Source: Streptomyces sp. NBC_01485 (GTDB lineage Bacteria > Actinomycetota > Actinomycetes > Streptomycetales > Streptomycetaceae). Taken from it: DNA of 64,000 nt. Below, one piece after another: positions 27,439-35,483 of this stretch. The notes beneath the pieces were generated by a model. It made no database searches and was not told where the DNA came from. It saw nothing but the letters and a program-made list of their open reading frames with translations. The stretch is from the NCBI RefSeq assembly GCF_036227125.1, contig NZ_CP109435.1:8680001-8744000 (forward strand). Reading direction: 5' to 3'. Numbering within the stretch: position 1 is the first letter of the stretch; every line of letters starts with the position of its first letter. Made by a program: the position numbers and the translations under genes.

Positions 27439-29742
27439 GTGCCCGAAATCGCCTCCGCCCTCGATGACCTTGACGACCTCGATTCCCTCGATGCCGTCGA
27501 CTCTCTCGACGAACTGACTCTGGAACAGAAAGCCGGACTCGGCAGCGGGGCGGACTTCTGGACCACCAAGGCGGTCGACGGCATCCCGTCGATCCTCATG
27601 ACGGACGGACCCCACGGGCTGCGCAAGCAGGAGGGCGCCACCGACCACCTCGCGCTCTCGGGAAGCCTCCCGGCGACCTGCTTCCCGCCGGCGGTGGCCC
27701 TGAGCCAGACCTGGGACCCCACCCTGGCGTTCCGCGTGGGCGAGGCGCTCGGCCGCGAATGCCAGGCAGCGGGGATCCAGCTTCTGCTGGGGCCGGGCGT
27801 GAACATCAAGCGTGACCCCCGAGGAGGGCGGAACTTCGAGTACTTCTCCGAGGACCCGCTCGTCTCGGGCGTCCTCGGCTCCGCATGGGTGTCCGGTCTG
27901 CAGAGCACGGGCGTGGGCGCGTCGCTCAAGCACTTCGCCGCCAACAACCAGGAGACCGACCGGATGCGGGTGAGCGCCGACATCGATCCGCGCCCGCTGC
28001 GTGAGATCTACCTCCGCGCGTTCCAGAAGGTGGTCGAGGAGGCGCAGCCGTGGACGGTGATGTGCTCCTACAACCGCGTCAACGGCGTGCACGCCTCCCA
28101 GAACCGGTGGCTGCTCACGGAGGTGCTGCGCGAGCAGTGGGGGTTCGAGGGGCTGGTGGTCTCCGACTGGGGCGCCGTGGCCGATCGGCCGGCGGCGGTC
28201 GCGGCCGGACTCGACCTCCAGATGCCCGGCAACGACGGCTTCGACGACGCCAAGGTGGTCGCCGCGGTGCGCGACGGCAGTCTCGACCCCGCCGTCGTCA
28301 CGGAGGCGGCCGCCCGCGTCGCCCGCGTGGCCCGCAAGGCCACGGAGGCGCGCCGCCCGGACACCGCGTGGGACGCGGCGGACCACCATGACCTCGCCCG
28401 CGAGGTCGCCTCACGGGCGATCGTGCTGCTCCGCGACGACCAGGGGATCCTTCCCCTCGGCCCCGCCCAACACCTGGCCGTCATCGGCGAGTTCGCCGCC
28501 CGGCCGCGCTACCAGGGCGGGGGCAGCTCGCATGTGAACGCGATCCGGGTCGACGTGGCCCTCGACGAGATCCGCGCCCGTGCCGCTCACGCCGAGGTGT
28601 CCTACTCCGCGGGTTTCCCGTCCGACGGGCAGTCCGGCAAGCAGACGGCGGCGGATCCGGCGGCGCTGCGGGCGGACGCGGTGCGGGCGGCGGCGGAGGC
28701 GGACGTGGCCGTCGTCTTCCTGGGCCTGTTCGACAGCCAGGAGACCGAGGGCGCCGACCGCGCCGACATCGACCTGCCGGCCGATCAGCTCGACCTGCTC
28801 GAAGCGGTGGTCGCCGTCCAGCCGCGCACCGTCGTGGTGCTCTCGCACGGCGGCGTCGTGCGGCTCGCGCGCGTCGTCGCCGGGCCGTCGGCCATTCTCG
28901 ACGGCGCGCTGCTCGGCCAGGCCGGCGGCAGTGCGCTCGCGGACGTCCTGTTCGGCGTCGTCAACCCTTCCGGACGCCTCACGGAGACCGTCCCCGACCG
29001 GCTCCAGGACGCGCCGTCCTTCACGAACTTCCCCGGCGAGCGGATGCACGTGCGCTACGGCGAGGGAATCCTCGTCGGCTACCGCTGGTACGACGCACGC
29101 TCGATCGACGTCACGTTCCCGTTCGGGCACGGCCTGTCCTACACGACCTTCGCGCACGAGTCGCTCACGCTCGACGCGGACGACGACACCGTCACCGTCC
29201 GCGTCACCGTCCGCAACACCGGTAAGCGGGCGGGCCGCGAGATCGTCCAGCTCTACGCGTCGCGGGACGGTTCCGCGGTCGTCCGCGCGCCGCAGTGGCT
29301 GGTGGGGTTCGGGGCCGTCGACCTCGCACCGGGACAGTCCGGTGAGGTCGAAGTCGCCGTGCCCAGGCGGGAGTTCGAGTACTGGGACGAGGAACTTCAG
29401 CGCTGGCTCGTCGAGGGCGGCGAGTACCGCGTCGCGGTGGGCGCGTCGAGCCGGGACATCCGTCTCTCCGGCACCGTCGAACTCCAGGGGGAGACCGCGC
29501 GATACCGGCTGGGACCGGACTCGTCGATCGGAGAGGTCCTGCGGGACCCCATCGCCGGTCCCGCCTTCCAGGAGGTCTTCGCGGCGATGTTCGAGCAGTT
29601 CTCGGGCGCCGAGGAGACCGACTACGGACCGATGCTGGATTCGCTGCCCTTCGGCCGCTTCCTCAGCACGACGGGCTCGGCGCTCCCCGCGGGCATGGTG
29701 GACGACGTCCTCGCCCGCGCCAACGCCGCCAACGGCTTCTAG
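27439..29742 (+). CDS. Glycoside hydrolase family 3 beta-glycosidase
   Basis: 767 aa from the GTG at 27439, preceded by AGGGGAA. The GH3 N-terminal barrel starts with LTLEQKAGLGSGADFWTTKA; the conserved substrate-binding segment is KHFAANNQETDRM and the nucleophile is Asp243 in VVSDWGAVADRP. The second alpha/beta domain supplies the acid/base, and the fibronectin-III-like C-terminal domain (RVTVRNTGKRAGREIVQLYA) is complete. No signal peptide is seen, so it acts in the cytoplasm on imported glycosides. Residues 5-25 are an odd run of Asp/Leu/Ser (LDDLDDLDSLDAVDSLDELT). It is 64 bp after the transporter gene. Confidence 0.93.
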   Translation: MPEIASALDDLDDLDSLDAVDSLDELTLEQKAGLGSGADFWTTKAVDGIPSILMTDGPHGLRKQEGATDHLALSGSLPATCFPPAVALSQTWDPTLAFRVGEALGRECQAAGIQLLLGPGVNIKRDPRGGRNFEYFSEDPLVSGVLGSAWVSGLQSTGVGASLKHFAANNQETDRMRVSADIDPRPLREIYLRAFQKVVEEAQPWTVMCSYNRVNGVHASQNRWLLTEVLREQWGFEGLVVSDWGAVADRPAAVAAGLDLQMPGNDGFDDAKVVAAVRDGSLDPAVVTEAAARVARVARKATEARRPDTAWDAADHHDLAREVASRAIVLLRDDQGILPLGPAQHLAVIGEFAARPRYQGGGSSHVNAIRVDVALDEIRARAAHAEVSYSAGFPSDGQSGKQTAADPAALRADAVRAAAEADVAVVFLGLFDSQETEGADRADIDLPADQLDLLEAVVAVQPRTVVVLSHGGVVRLARVVAGPSAILDGALLGQAGGSALADVLFGVVNPSGRLTETVPDRLQDAPSFTNFPGERMHVRYGEGILVGYRWYDARSIDVTFPFGHGLSYTTFAHESLTLDADDDTVTVRVTVRNTGKRAGREIVQLYASRDGSAVVRAPQWLVGFGAVDLAPGQSGEVEVAVPRREFEYWDEELQRWLVEGGEYRVAVGASSRDIRLSGTVELQGETARYRLGPDSSIGEVLRDPIAGPAFQEVFAAMFEQFSGAEETDYGPMLDSLPFGRFLSTTGSALPAGMVDDVLARANAANGF

Positions 29743-29751
29743 GGAGCGGGG

Positions 29752-30630
29752 ATGACGAGAATGGCGTCCCGCGCGCACCGCAGCGCCGTGCGCACGGTCG
29801 ACAGGACGGTCAAGGGGCGGGGCGGCGAGATACCGATCCGTGAGTACCTTCCGCAGGACGCACGAGACGGCGCCGTGCCACTGCTGTGGATCCACGGCGG
29901 CGGATGGATGAACGGCGGTCTCGACCAGAAGGAGTCGCACGCGGTCGCGAAGGCGATCGCCGGCACCGGTCGGCCCGTTCGCACGGTCGACTACCGTCTG
30001 GCGCCCGCACTCCGCTGGCGTGAGATCGGCGGGTCCTCGCGCCTCGTGCTCCAACCGTCCGAGAACCGCTACCCCGCCGCGCCGGACGACGTGCTCTCCG
30101 TCATCGTCGACTGGGCGGCGTCGGGGGCCGGCCGGCTGTTCGTCGGCGGGGCGAGTGCCGGGGCCAATCTCGCCGTGACGGCGGCCGTCGCCCTCCGGCA
30201 GGAGACCGGCGTACAGCCGTGCGGGCTCGCGCTCGTGTACGGCGGGTTCCATGCCACGTTGCCCCCGATCCCCGAGTCGGTGAGCTCGCGGCTGACCGGA
30301 ATCGCCGGGAAGATCGCCTTCACACCGGCGTCCTACGACCGGATGACGCTCAACTACGTCGGTGACGAGGGCCTGTTCCCGCGAGCGTTCCCCACGGGAG
30401 CCGACCTCGCGGGACTTCCGGCGACGCTCGTGATGGACGCTGACCGGGACAGCCTTCGCGCCTCGGGCGCCCGGTTCGCGTCCGAGCTGCGGGCGGCCGG
30501 CTCCGCGGTCGACTACGCGATCGTCGAGAACACCTGGCACGGATTCCTCAGCCACCCCCACGGCCGCGGCTTCCGCCGGGGCACCCGGGCGATGAGCCAG
30601 TGGCTCGACGCCCACGACCTGTCGACGTGA
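29752..30630 (+). CDS. Alpha/beta hydrolase, HSL-type esterase (first of two in the operon)
   Basis: 292 aa. The hormone-sensitive-lipase oxyanion motif HGGGW lies in LLWIHGGGWMNGGL and the nucleophile is Ser135 in GGASAGANLAV. The acid is likely in VMDADRDSLRASG and the His in NTWHGFLSHP. It has no signal peptide, so it is cytoplasmic. It is only 9 bp past the GH3 stop and on the same strand, so it is co-transcribed. A deacylase next to two beta-glycosidases suggests removal of acyl groups (acetyl, malonyl or aromatic) from sugars before or after hydrolysis. Confidence 0.87.
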   Translation: MTRMASRAHRSAVRTVDRTVKGRGGEIPIREYLPQDARDGAVPLLWIHGGGWMNGGLDQKESHAVAKAIAGTGRPVRTVDYRLAPALRWREIGGSSRLVLQPSENRYPAAPDDVLSVIVDWAASGAGRLFVGGASAGANLAVTAAVALRQETGVQPCGLALVYGGFHATLPPIPESVSSRLTGIAGKIAFTPASYDRMTLNYVGDEGLFPRAFPTGADLAGLPATLVMDADRDSLRASGARFASELRAAGSAVDYAIVENTWHGFLSHPHGRGFRRGTRAMSQWLDAHDLST

Positions 30631-30657
30631 CAGACAGACAAGTCCGAAAGGGAGAGC

Positions 30658-31860
30658 ATGAGCCGCATTTCACCCGATTTCCTCTGGGGTGCATCCACCG
30701 CTCCGCACCAGATCGAGGGCAACAACGTCAACAGTGACTGGTGGGCACGTGAGCAGGTCACTCCCGGCATGGCGCTCAGCGGGGACGCGATCGACAGCTA
30801 CCACCGCTACGGCGAGGACATGCGACTGCTGGCCGACGCCGGTCTGAACGCCTACCGCTTCGGCATCGAGTGGGCGCGCATCGAACCGATCCCCGGCCAC
30901 TTCTCGAAGGCGGAACTCGCGCACTACCGCCGCATGATCGACACGGCGATCGGGCTGGGTCTCACACCGGTCGTGACGCTGCAGCACTTCTCCACCCCGA
31001 AGTGGTTCGCCGACGAGGGCTCCTGGATGGTCGAGAGCGCGATCGACCGCTTCGCGAGCTACGTCACCACCGCGACGTCCGTCCTCGAAGGCGTCGAGTG
31101 GGTCTGCACCATCAACGAGCCGAACATGCTGGCGATGATGGGCTCGATGATCAAGGCCGCCGAGGCGGGCGAGGGCGACTGGCAGAGCCCGACGATCGAA
31201 GGCGACGTACAGATGGTGCTGCCTCCGCCCGACCCGGAGGTCGGACGCCGTCTCGCGCGGGCCCACGACGCGGCACGCGAGATCCTCAAGGAGCGGACCG
31301 ACGCCAAGGTCGGCTGGACGGTCGCCAACCAGGCGCTCACCGCGAAGCCGGAGCACGAGGCGAGGCTCGTCGAGGAGCGCTACGTCCGGGAGGATCTGTA
31401 CCTGGAGGCCGCCAGGGGGGACGACTTCATCGGAGTCCAGGCCTATTCCACCCAGGAGGTCGACGAGAACGGCCCCGTGCCGCACGCGCCGCACCCCGAC
31501 AACACCCTCGTCGGCACCGCGTACCGGCCGGACTCCCTGGGGATGGCGGTGCGCCACGCGTGGAAGGTCACCGACGGCGTCCCGGTTCTCGTCACCGAGA
31601 ACGGCATCGCCACCGACGACGACACCCGCCGTATCGCCTACACGAGCGAGGCCCTGCACCACCTCACCGCCGCCATGGACGACGGCGTCGACGTCCGCGG
31701 CTACCTGCACTGGACCGCGCTCGACAACTACGAGTGGGGCCACTGGGAGCCGACGTTCGGACTCATCGCGGTCGACCGGGACACCTTCGAGCGGCAGCCG
31801 AAGCCGAGCCTGGCCTGGCTCGGCGGCGTCGCACGGTCGGGAGAGGTGGCGACGTCATGA
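30658..31860 (+). CDS. Glycoside hydrolase family 1 beta-glycosidase
   Basis: 400 aa, shorter than the usual 440-480, with short loops. The N-terminal signature FLWGASTAPHQIEGNNVNSD is intact. The acid/base is Glu154 in CTINEPNM and the nucleophile is Glu314 in VLVTENGIATDDD. The C-terminal aglycone/glycone segment YLHWTALDNYEWGHWEPTFG is complete, including the paired Glu-Trp of the -1 subsite. AGGGAGAG precedes the ATG. The stop overlaps the start of the second esterase (ATGA). The enzyme is cytoplasmic. Having both a GH3 and a GH1 enzyme suggests different linkages or differently acylated forms of one glycoside. Confidence 0.93.
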   Translation: MSRISPDFLWGASTAPHQIEGNNVNSDWWAREQVTPGMALSGDAIDSYHRYGEDMRLLADAGLNAYRFGIEWARIEPIPGHFSKAELAHYRRMIDTAIGLGLTPVVTLQHFSTPKWFADEGSWMVESAIDRFASYVTTATSVLEGVEWVCTINEPNMLAMMGSMIKAAEAGEGDWQSPTIEGDVQMVLPPPDPEVGRRLARAHDAAREILKERTDAKVGWTVANQALTAKPEHEARLVEERYVREDLYLEAARGDDFIGVQAYSTQEVDENGPVPHAPHPDNTLVGTAYRPDSLGMAVRHAWKVTDGVPVLVTENGIATDDDTRRIAYTSEALHHLTAAMDDGVDVRGYLHWTALDNYEWGHWEPTFGLIAVDRDTFERQPKPSLAWLGGVARSGEVATS

Positions 31861-32816
31861 CGACGGAACACGACAGCGGATACGGGCTGAGCGCCGAAGC
31901 CCAGGCATGGACGGCGATGGTGAAGGCGCGCCCGCCGTTTCCCGCGCCCGAACCGGACGACATCGAGGCGTGGCGTGTCATCGTCGCGGCCACCGCGGCA
32001 CCGGAGTACGCCGACGCCATCGGGCTGGCCACCACGGGCGCCGTCGACACGGGCCTTCCGGTCGAGATCCACACCGTCGACCTGCCGAACACCGTCGTGC
32101 ACGTCGGCACCCCGGAGGGTCTCGCCCCCGACGACCGGCGCGTCCTGCTCAGCGTGCACGGCGGAGGGTTCACGACCGGAGGCGGCGCGGCGAATCGTGC
32201 GGCGACGGGATTCGTCGCGGGCGCCTACGGAGTCACCGTGTGGAGCGTCGACTACCACATGCCGCCCGACCACCCCTTCCCCGCGGCCCTGGACGACTGC
32301 CTCGACGCCTACCGGGCCCTCCTGGAGAGCCACGACCCGGCCTCCATCGCGGTCAGCGGACTGTCCGCCGGCGGAAACCTCACCGCCGCCCTGCTCCTGC
32401 GACTCCAGGAGGAGGGACTGCCGATGCCCTGCGCGGCCGTCCTGAACTCGCCCTGCGTCGACCTCACCCTCTCCGGCGACACCATGGTCAACGACCCTTC
32501 CGGCGAGGGCCCCGGGCTCACGAACAACGTGAAGCTGTACACGGGCGGCCACGACCCCACGGATCCCGGTCTCTCGCCGCTCTTCGGGAAGATCGGCGAC
32601 GACTGGCCGCCCACGATCCTGTTCAGCGGCACCCGCGACTTCCTGCTCTCGGACACCGCCCGCATGCACCGGAAGCTGCTGGCGGCCGGTGTCCGGGCCG
32701 AACTGCACGTCTTCGAGGCGGCGCCGCACGGGATGTTCGGCGGCAGCGCCCCGGAGGACCGTCTCCTCGTCGCCGAGGCCCGACGGTTCCTCGAGGCGGC
32801 GTGGAACGAGCGATGA
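31857..32816 (+). CDS. Alpha/beta hydrolase, HSL-type esterase (second of two in the operon)
   Basis: 319 aa from the ATG at 31857, which overlaps the GH1 stop by 4 bp (ATGA), a mark of coupling. HGGG is in LLSVHGGGFTTGGGAAN, the nucleophile is Ser170 in VSGLSAGGNLTA, the acid region is LFSGTRDFLLSD and the His is in FEAAPHGMFGG. It belongs to the same superfamily as the first esterase, but the sequences differ throughout, so this is not a recent duplication. It is probably a deacylase for the same glycoside series with another position or acyl group. Confidence 0.87.
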   Translation: MTTEHDSGYGLSAEAQAWTAMVKARPPFPAPEPDDIEAWRVIVAATAAPEYADAIGLATTGAVDTGLPVEIHTVDLPNTVVHVGTPEGLAPDDRRVLLSVHGGGFTTGGGAANRAATGFVAGAYGVTVWSVDYHMPPDHPFPAALDDCLDAYRALLESHDPASIAVSGLSAGGNLTAALLLRLQEEGLPMPCAAVLNSPCVDLTLSGDTMVNDPSGEGPGLTNNVKLYTGGHDPTDPGLSPLFGKIGDDWPPTILFSGTRDFLLSDTARMHRKLLAAGVRAELHVFEAAPHGMFGGSAPEDRLLVAEARRFLEAAWNER

Positions 32817-33079
32817 CACGCCCTGTTCCGGAGGAGACTCCGATGACCGGGTGTTCGCGCAGCTCACAGGCATGATCTCCGGGTCCGGGTCGGCACATGG
32901 TCAGCACGCGGCACGGCCGTGTCCCGCGTTGCCGGCTCTCGGTCTGCGGCCGGGGCTCGTCGCGAACACGGCCCCGGCTCCGGCGCGCACCGTGGGCCCG
33001 GTCGCCGGGGCCTCACCGGCCCACACGTGCATGCGGACGGCCCGTGCCGCGCTCCTCGTCGGGCGTCCGGCCGGCTGAC

Positions 33080-33660
33080 CGCCGTGCCGGACCGAGACCT
33101 GGACTGCCGGGCCGGCTTCCCGCACCGGGGGCAGGAGCGGGCGGACCGGGTGGGAGCCAACCGCGGCCATCGCCCACCGCATCCACTTCGACGTGCAGCG
33201 AGACCGCTGGTACCTGACGGCCTCCTGGCAGATCCCGGTGACCCGCACCGTTCCCCTGGCCGCCGCCCTCGCGCACGGCGTGATCGGCGTCGACATGAAC
33301 GCCGACCACCTCGCCGCCCGGCGCCTCGACCCCCACGGCACCCCGACCGGCCACCCGCGCCGCTTCGCCCAGGTCCGCCACGCCCTGACCCGGCTGCTGC
33401 ACTGGGCCAAGGCCTGCGGCGTCCAAGCGATCGCCGTCGAAGACCTCGACTTCACCGTGAGTGCGGGCATCGGACCGTCCAGGCCCGCCCGGAGATCTCT
33501 GGGCGTGAGGAAACCCGCCCCCGCATTCCCGGACCGCAGACACGATCCGCCGGCGCCGGACGCGGAGCGAACGCGGGCAACCAGAACGCCCAACACCGTT
33601 CGGGGCGCTCGGCTGAGCATCAATCCTGGCAACAGGACTCACACCCGCTCAGTCCATAGG
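33080..33660 (+). pseudogene. TnpB-type (IS200/IS605 or IS1341-like) element protein, decayed
   Basis: Pieces of a TnpB-like protein are visible in order but in different frames. RGQERADRVGANRGH sits in one frame. A second holds HRIHFDVQRDRWYLTASWQI, PLAAALAHGVIGVDMNADHL and HWAKACGVQAIAVEDLDFTV; GVDMNADHL and VEDLDF match the first Asp and the Glu of the RuvC-like site. A Gln/Arg/Gly-rich tail typical of the Streptomyces proteins follows in a third frame to about 33659. About a dozen residues after HPRRF and most of the zinc-ribbon/third-Asp region are missing. Frameshifts plus deletions make it non-functional. No TnpA or clear element ends were found. Confidence 0.65.
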
Positions 33661-33679
33661 AACGGTTGTCCGCAGGTAC

Positions 33680-33699
33680 GACCCACTTTGGAAGGTTCC
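33680..33699. promoter_or_regulatory. Operator-like motif, copy A, upstream of the flavin oxidoreductase
   Basis: GACCCACTTTGGAAGGTTCC differs by three bases from the identical copies at 35267-35286 and 37669-37688. It lies 194 bp before the flavin oxidoreductase start. The partial symmetry ACC..TT..GGT suggests a protein-binding site, perhaps for the LuxR-type regulator at 36716-37576. Confidence 0.5.
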
Positions 33700-33892
33700 C
33701 GCGAGCGGGGAGGCGGGCTCAGACTGCTCGCCATCCCTCAGCCCCGGCCAGCCAGGTGCGGGGCGCGCCGCTGAGCAGGAGACGAGACACGACCCCGGGT
33801 GCCCGCTCGTCCCCGAGCGGGCACCCGGTCCGCCGCCGTGGATCCGCAGGCACCCCACATCAAGAAGCACCTCACGTCAAGAAAGGGACACC

Positions 33893-34870
33893 ATGTTCAG
33901 GACTGCGTTCACCGAGACGTTCGGCATCGAGCACCCGGTCGTCTGCGGCGGGATGACCGCGGTCGGGAAGGCCGAGCTGATCTCGGCGGTCGCGAATGCC
34001 GGTGCGCTCGGTTTCCTCACGGCACTCACCCAGCCGACACCGGAGGATCTCGCCAAGGAGATCGCCCGTACCCAGGAGATGACCGACAAGCCGTTCGGCG
34101 TCAACCTCACCATCCTGCCCACCATCAACCCGGTTCCCTACGACGAGTACCGCGAGGCGATCATCGAGGGCGGAGTCAAGATCGTCGAGACGGCCGGAAG
34201 CAACCCCGCGCCGCATCTGCCCGCTTTCAAGGCCGCCGGGGTGAAGGTGATCCACAAGGCCGTGGCCGTGCGCCACGCGATCAAGGCCGAGCAGCTGGGT
34301 GTCGACGCGGTGAGCATCGACGGCTTCGAGTGCGCCGGCCACCCGGGGGAGGACGACGTCCCCGGCCTGATACTCATCCCCGCCGCCGCACGCCGGTTGA
34401 CCGTCCCGGTCATCGCGTCGGGAGGCTTCGCCACGGGGGCCGGTCTGGTCGCGGCGCTCGCGCTGGGCGCGTCCGCCGTGAACATGGGAACCCGTTTCGT
34501 GGCCACGACCGAGGCGCCCGTACACGAGAACGTGAAACGGCAGATCGTCGCCAACGACGAGAGGTCCACCCAGATCGTGTTCCGGGAGTTCCGCAATTCC
34601 GCCCGGGTCGCCCGCAACAGCGTTTCCGAGGAGATCGTCGAGATCTCCCGACGCCCCGGCGCGACGTTCGGGGACATCGCCCACCTGGCGTCGGGGCAGC
34701 GGGGGCGGGCGGAGGTGCTGGGCAAGGGGGACATGGACGGCGGACTGTGGTGGGCGAGCCAGGCGCAGGGCCTCGTCGACGAGGTCGCGAGCTGCGCCGA
34801 CGTCATCGACCGGATCATGGCCGACGCGCGCGACCTGGTCACCCGGCGGCTGCCGGATCTCGTCGTGTGA
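33893..34870 (+). CDS. Nitronate monooxygenase-type flavin oxidoreductase (2-nitropropane dioxygenase fold)
   Basis: 325 aa, an FMN-binding TIM barrel. EHPVVCGGMTAVGKAELISA is the N-terminal strand and FMN loop. DAVSIDGFECAGHPGEDDVP contains the His expected in class I nitronate monooxygenases, IASGGFATGAGLVAALALGA is the phosphate-binding loop, and VNMGTRFVATTEAP follows. AAAGGGACACC precedes the ATG. Similar proteins also occur as NAD(P)H-dependent flavin reductases in ring- and side-chain-degrading clusters of actinobacteria (for example IpdC-like proteins), so nitronate oxidation is not certain. It is the first of the genes carrying the shared operator-like motif. Confidence 0.85.
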   Translation: MFRTAFTETFGIEHPVVCGGMTAVGKAELISAVANAGALGFLTALTQPTPEDLAKEIARTQEMTDKPFGVNLTILPTINPVPYDEYREAIIEGGVKIVETAGSNPAPHLPAFKAAGVKVIHKAVAVRHAIKAEQLGVDAVSIDGFECAGHPGEDDVPGLILIPAAARRLTVPVIASGGFATGAGLVAALALGASAVNMGTRFVATTEAPVHENVKRQIVANDERSTQIVFREFRNSARVARNSVSEEIVEISRRPGATFGDIAHLASGQRGRAEVLGKGDMDGGLWWASQAQGLVDEVASCADVIDRIMADARDLVTRRLPDLVV

Positions 34871-34958
34871 GGGGGAGGGGCGATGCCGGCGGCCGGTGTC
34901 ACGGACCGGGCAAGGGGGTCCGGACGCGGTCTCGCCGCATGCGCGGGCCCGCGGGCGC

Positions 34959-35176
34959 TTACCGGATCAGGCCGCTCTCGCGGGCGACGAGGATGGCGTG
35001 TACGCGGTTGCGGGCGTGGAGCTTGCGCATGGCGGTCTTGACTCCAGCGTGCCCGTGCAGGGCTGGACCCGCCCGCCGAACGCCAGGTCCACCCGGCCGA
35101 TCCTGCGGAAGGCCGCCGGCCGACGGGCGAGGAGGACCGCCTCGATCGGAGTTTTCGGCGCACGCACGGCGGTCAT
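34959..35176 (-). pseudogene. LuxR-type regulator with the middle deleted
   Basis: The N-terminal part from ATG 35176 (MTAVRAPKTPIEAVLLARRP, then LAFGGRV) resembles the start of the intact LuxR protein at 36716-37576. It then joins, out of frame near 35040, the last 26 codons of that protein (KTAMRKLHARNRVHAILVAR, ESGLIR, TAA at 34959-34961). The C-terminal 80 bp are nearly identical to the intact gene. About 215 internal codons, including the sensor region and the first HTH helices, are missing. The upstream control region is retained. Confidence 0.8.
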
Positions 35177-35221
35177 GGCGCACCTCCTCGTGCCGTCCGT
35201 CCTCGAGGCTAGGCCAGTACG

Positions 35222-35286
35222 GGTATGTCCGGCAATGCCCTACCCACCAAATCGGGTGTCCCGTGCCGGACCCACCTTCGGAGGTT
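35222..35286. promoter_or_regulatory. Duplicated control region, copy B (broken LuxR gene / thiolase)
   Basis: Contains TATGTCCGGCAATG, CTACCCACCAAATCGGGTG and the 20-bp motif GACCCACCTTCGGAGGTTCC (35267-35286). The order and spacing match copy C (37625-37688). Similarity continues on both sides: the GCGCACCTCCT ribosome-site stretch of the luxR side and CGTCCTCGACC on the thiolase side. It sits in the 300-bp divergent gap (35184-35483), which holds no gene. Confidence 0.6.
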
Positions 35287-35483
35287 CCCGGACGGCCTGT
35301 GCCCGAGGTCAGATGCGTCCTCGACCACGCGTGCGGAGCCCGCCGGCAACGCCGTCCACCTCTTGACCGTCCCCGAGTCCGGCTCCGTCACCGGCCAGGG
35401 CGTCGTCGCGGGCGGCGGCCCGGTCATCCGACCCGGGCAGGCCCGGGACCGTCCGCATCACCCGCGTCACGGAGGAAGAGAAC

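Noticed and set aside
28411..30615. 734-codon minus-strand frame opposite the GH3 and esterase genes
   Set aside because: No recognisable motif. The plus strand carries all catalytic residues of GH3 and the esterase.
30870..32816. Apparent 648-aa fusion ending in an esterase
   Set aside because: The first half is the GH1 gene read in a wrong frame. The esterase has its own ATG at 31857 overlapping the GH1 stop.
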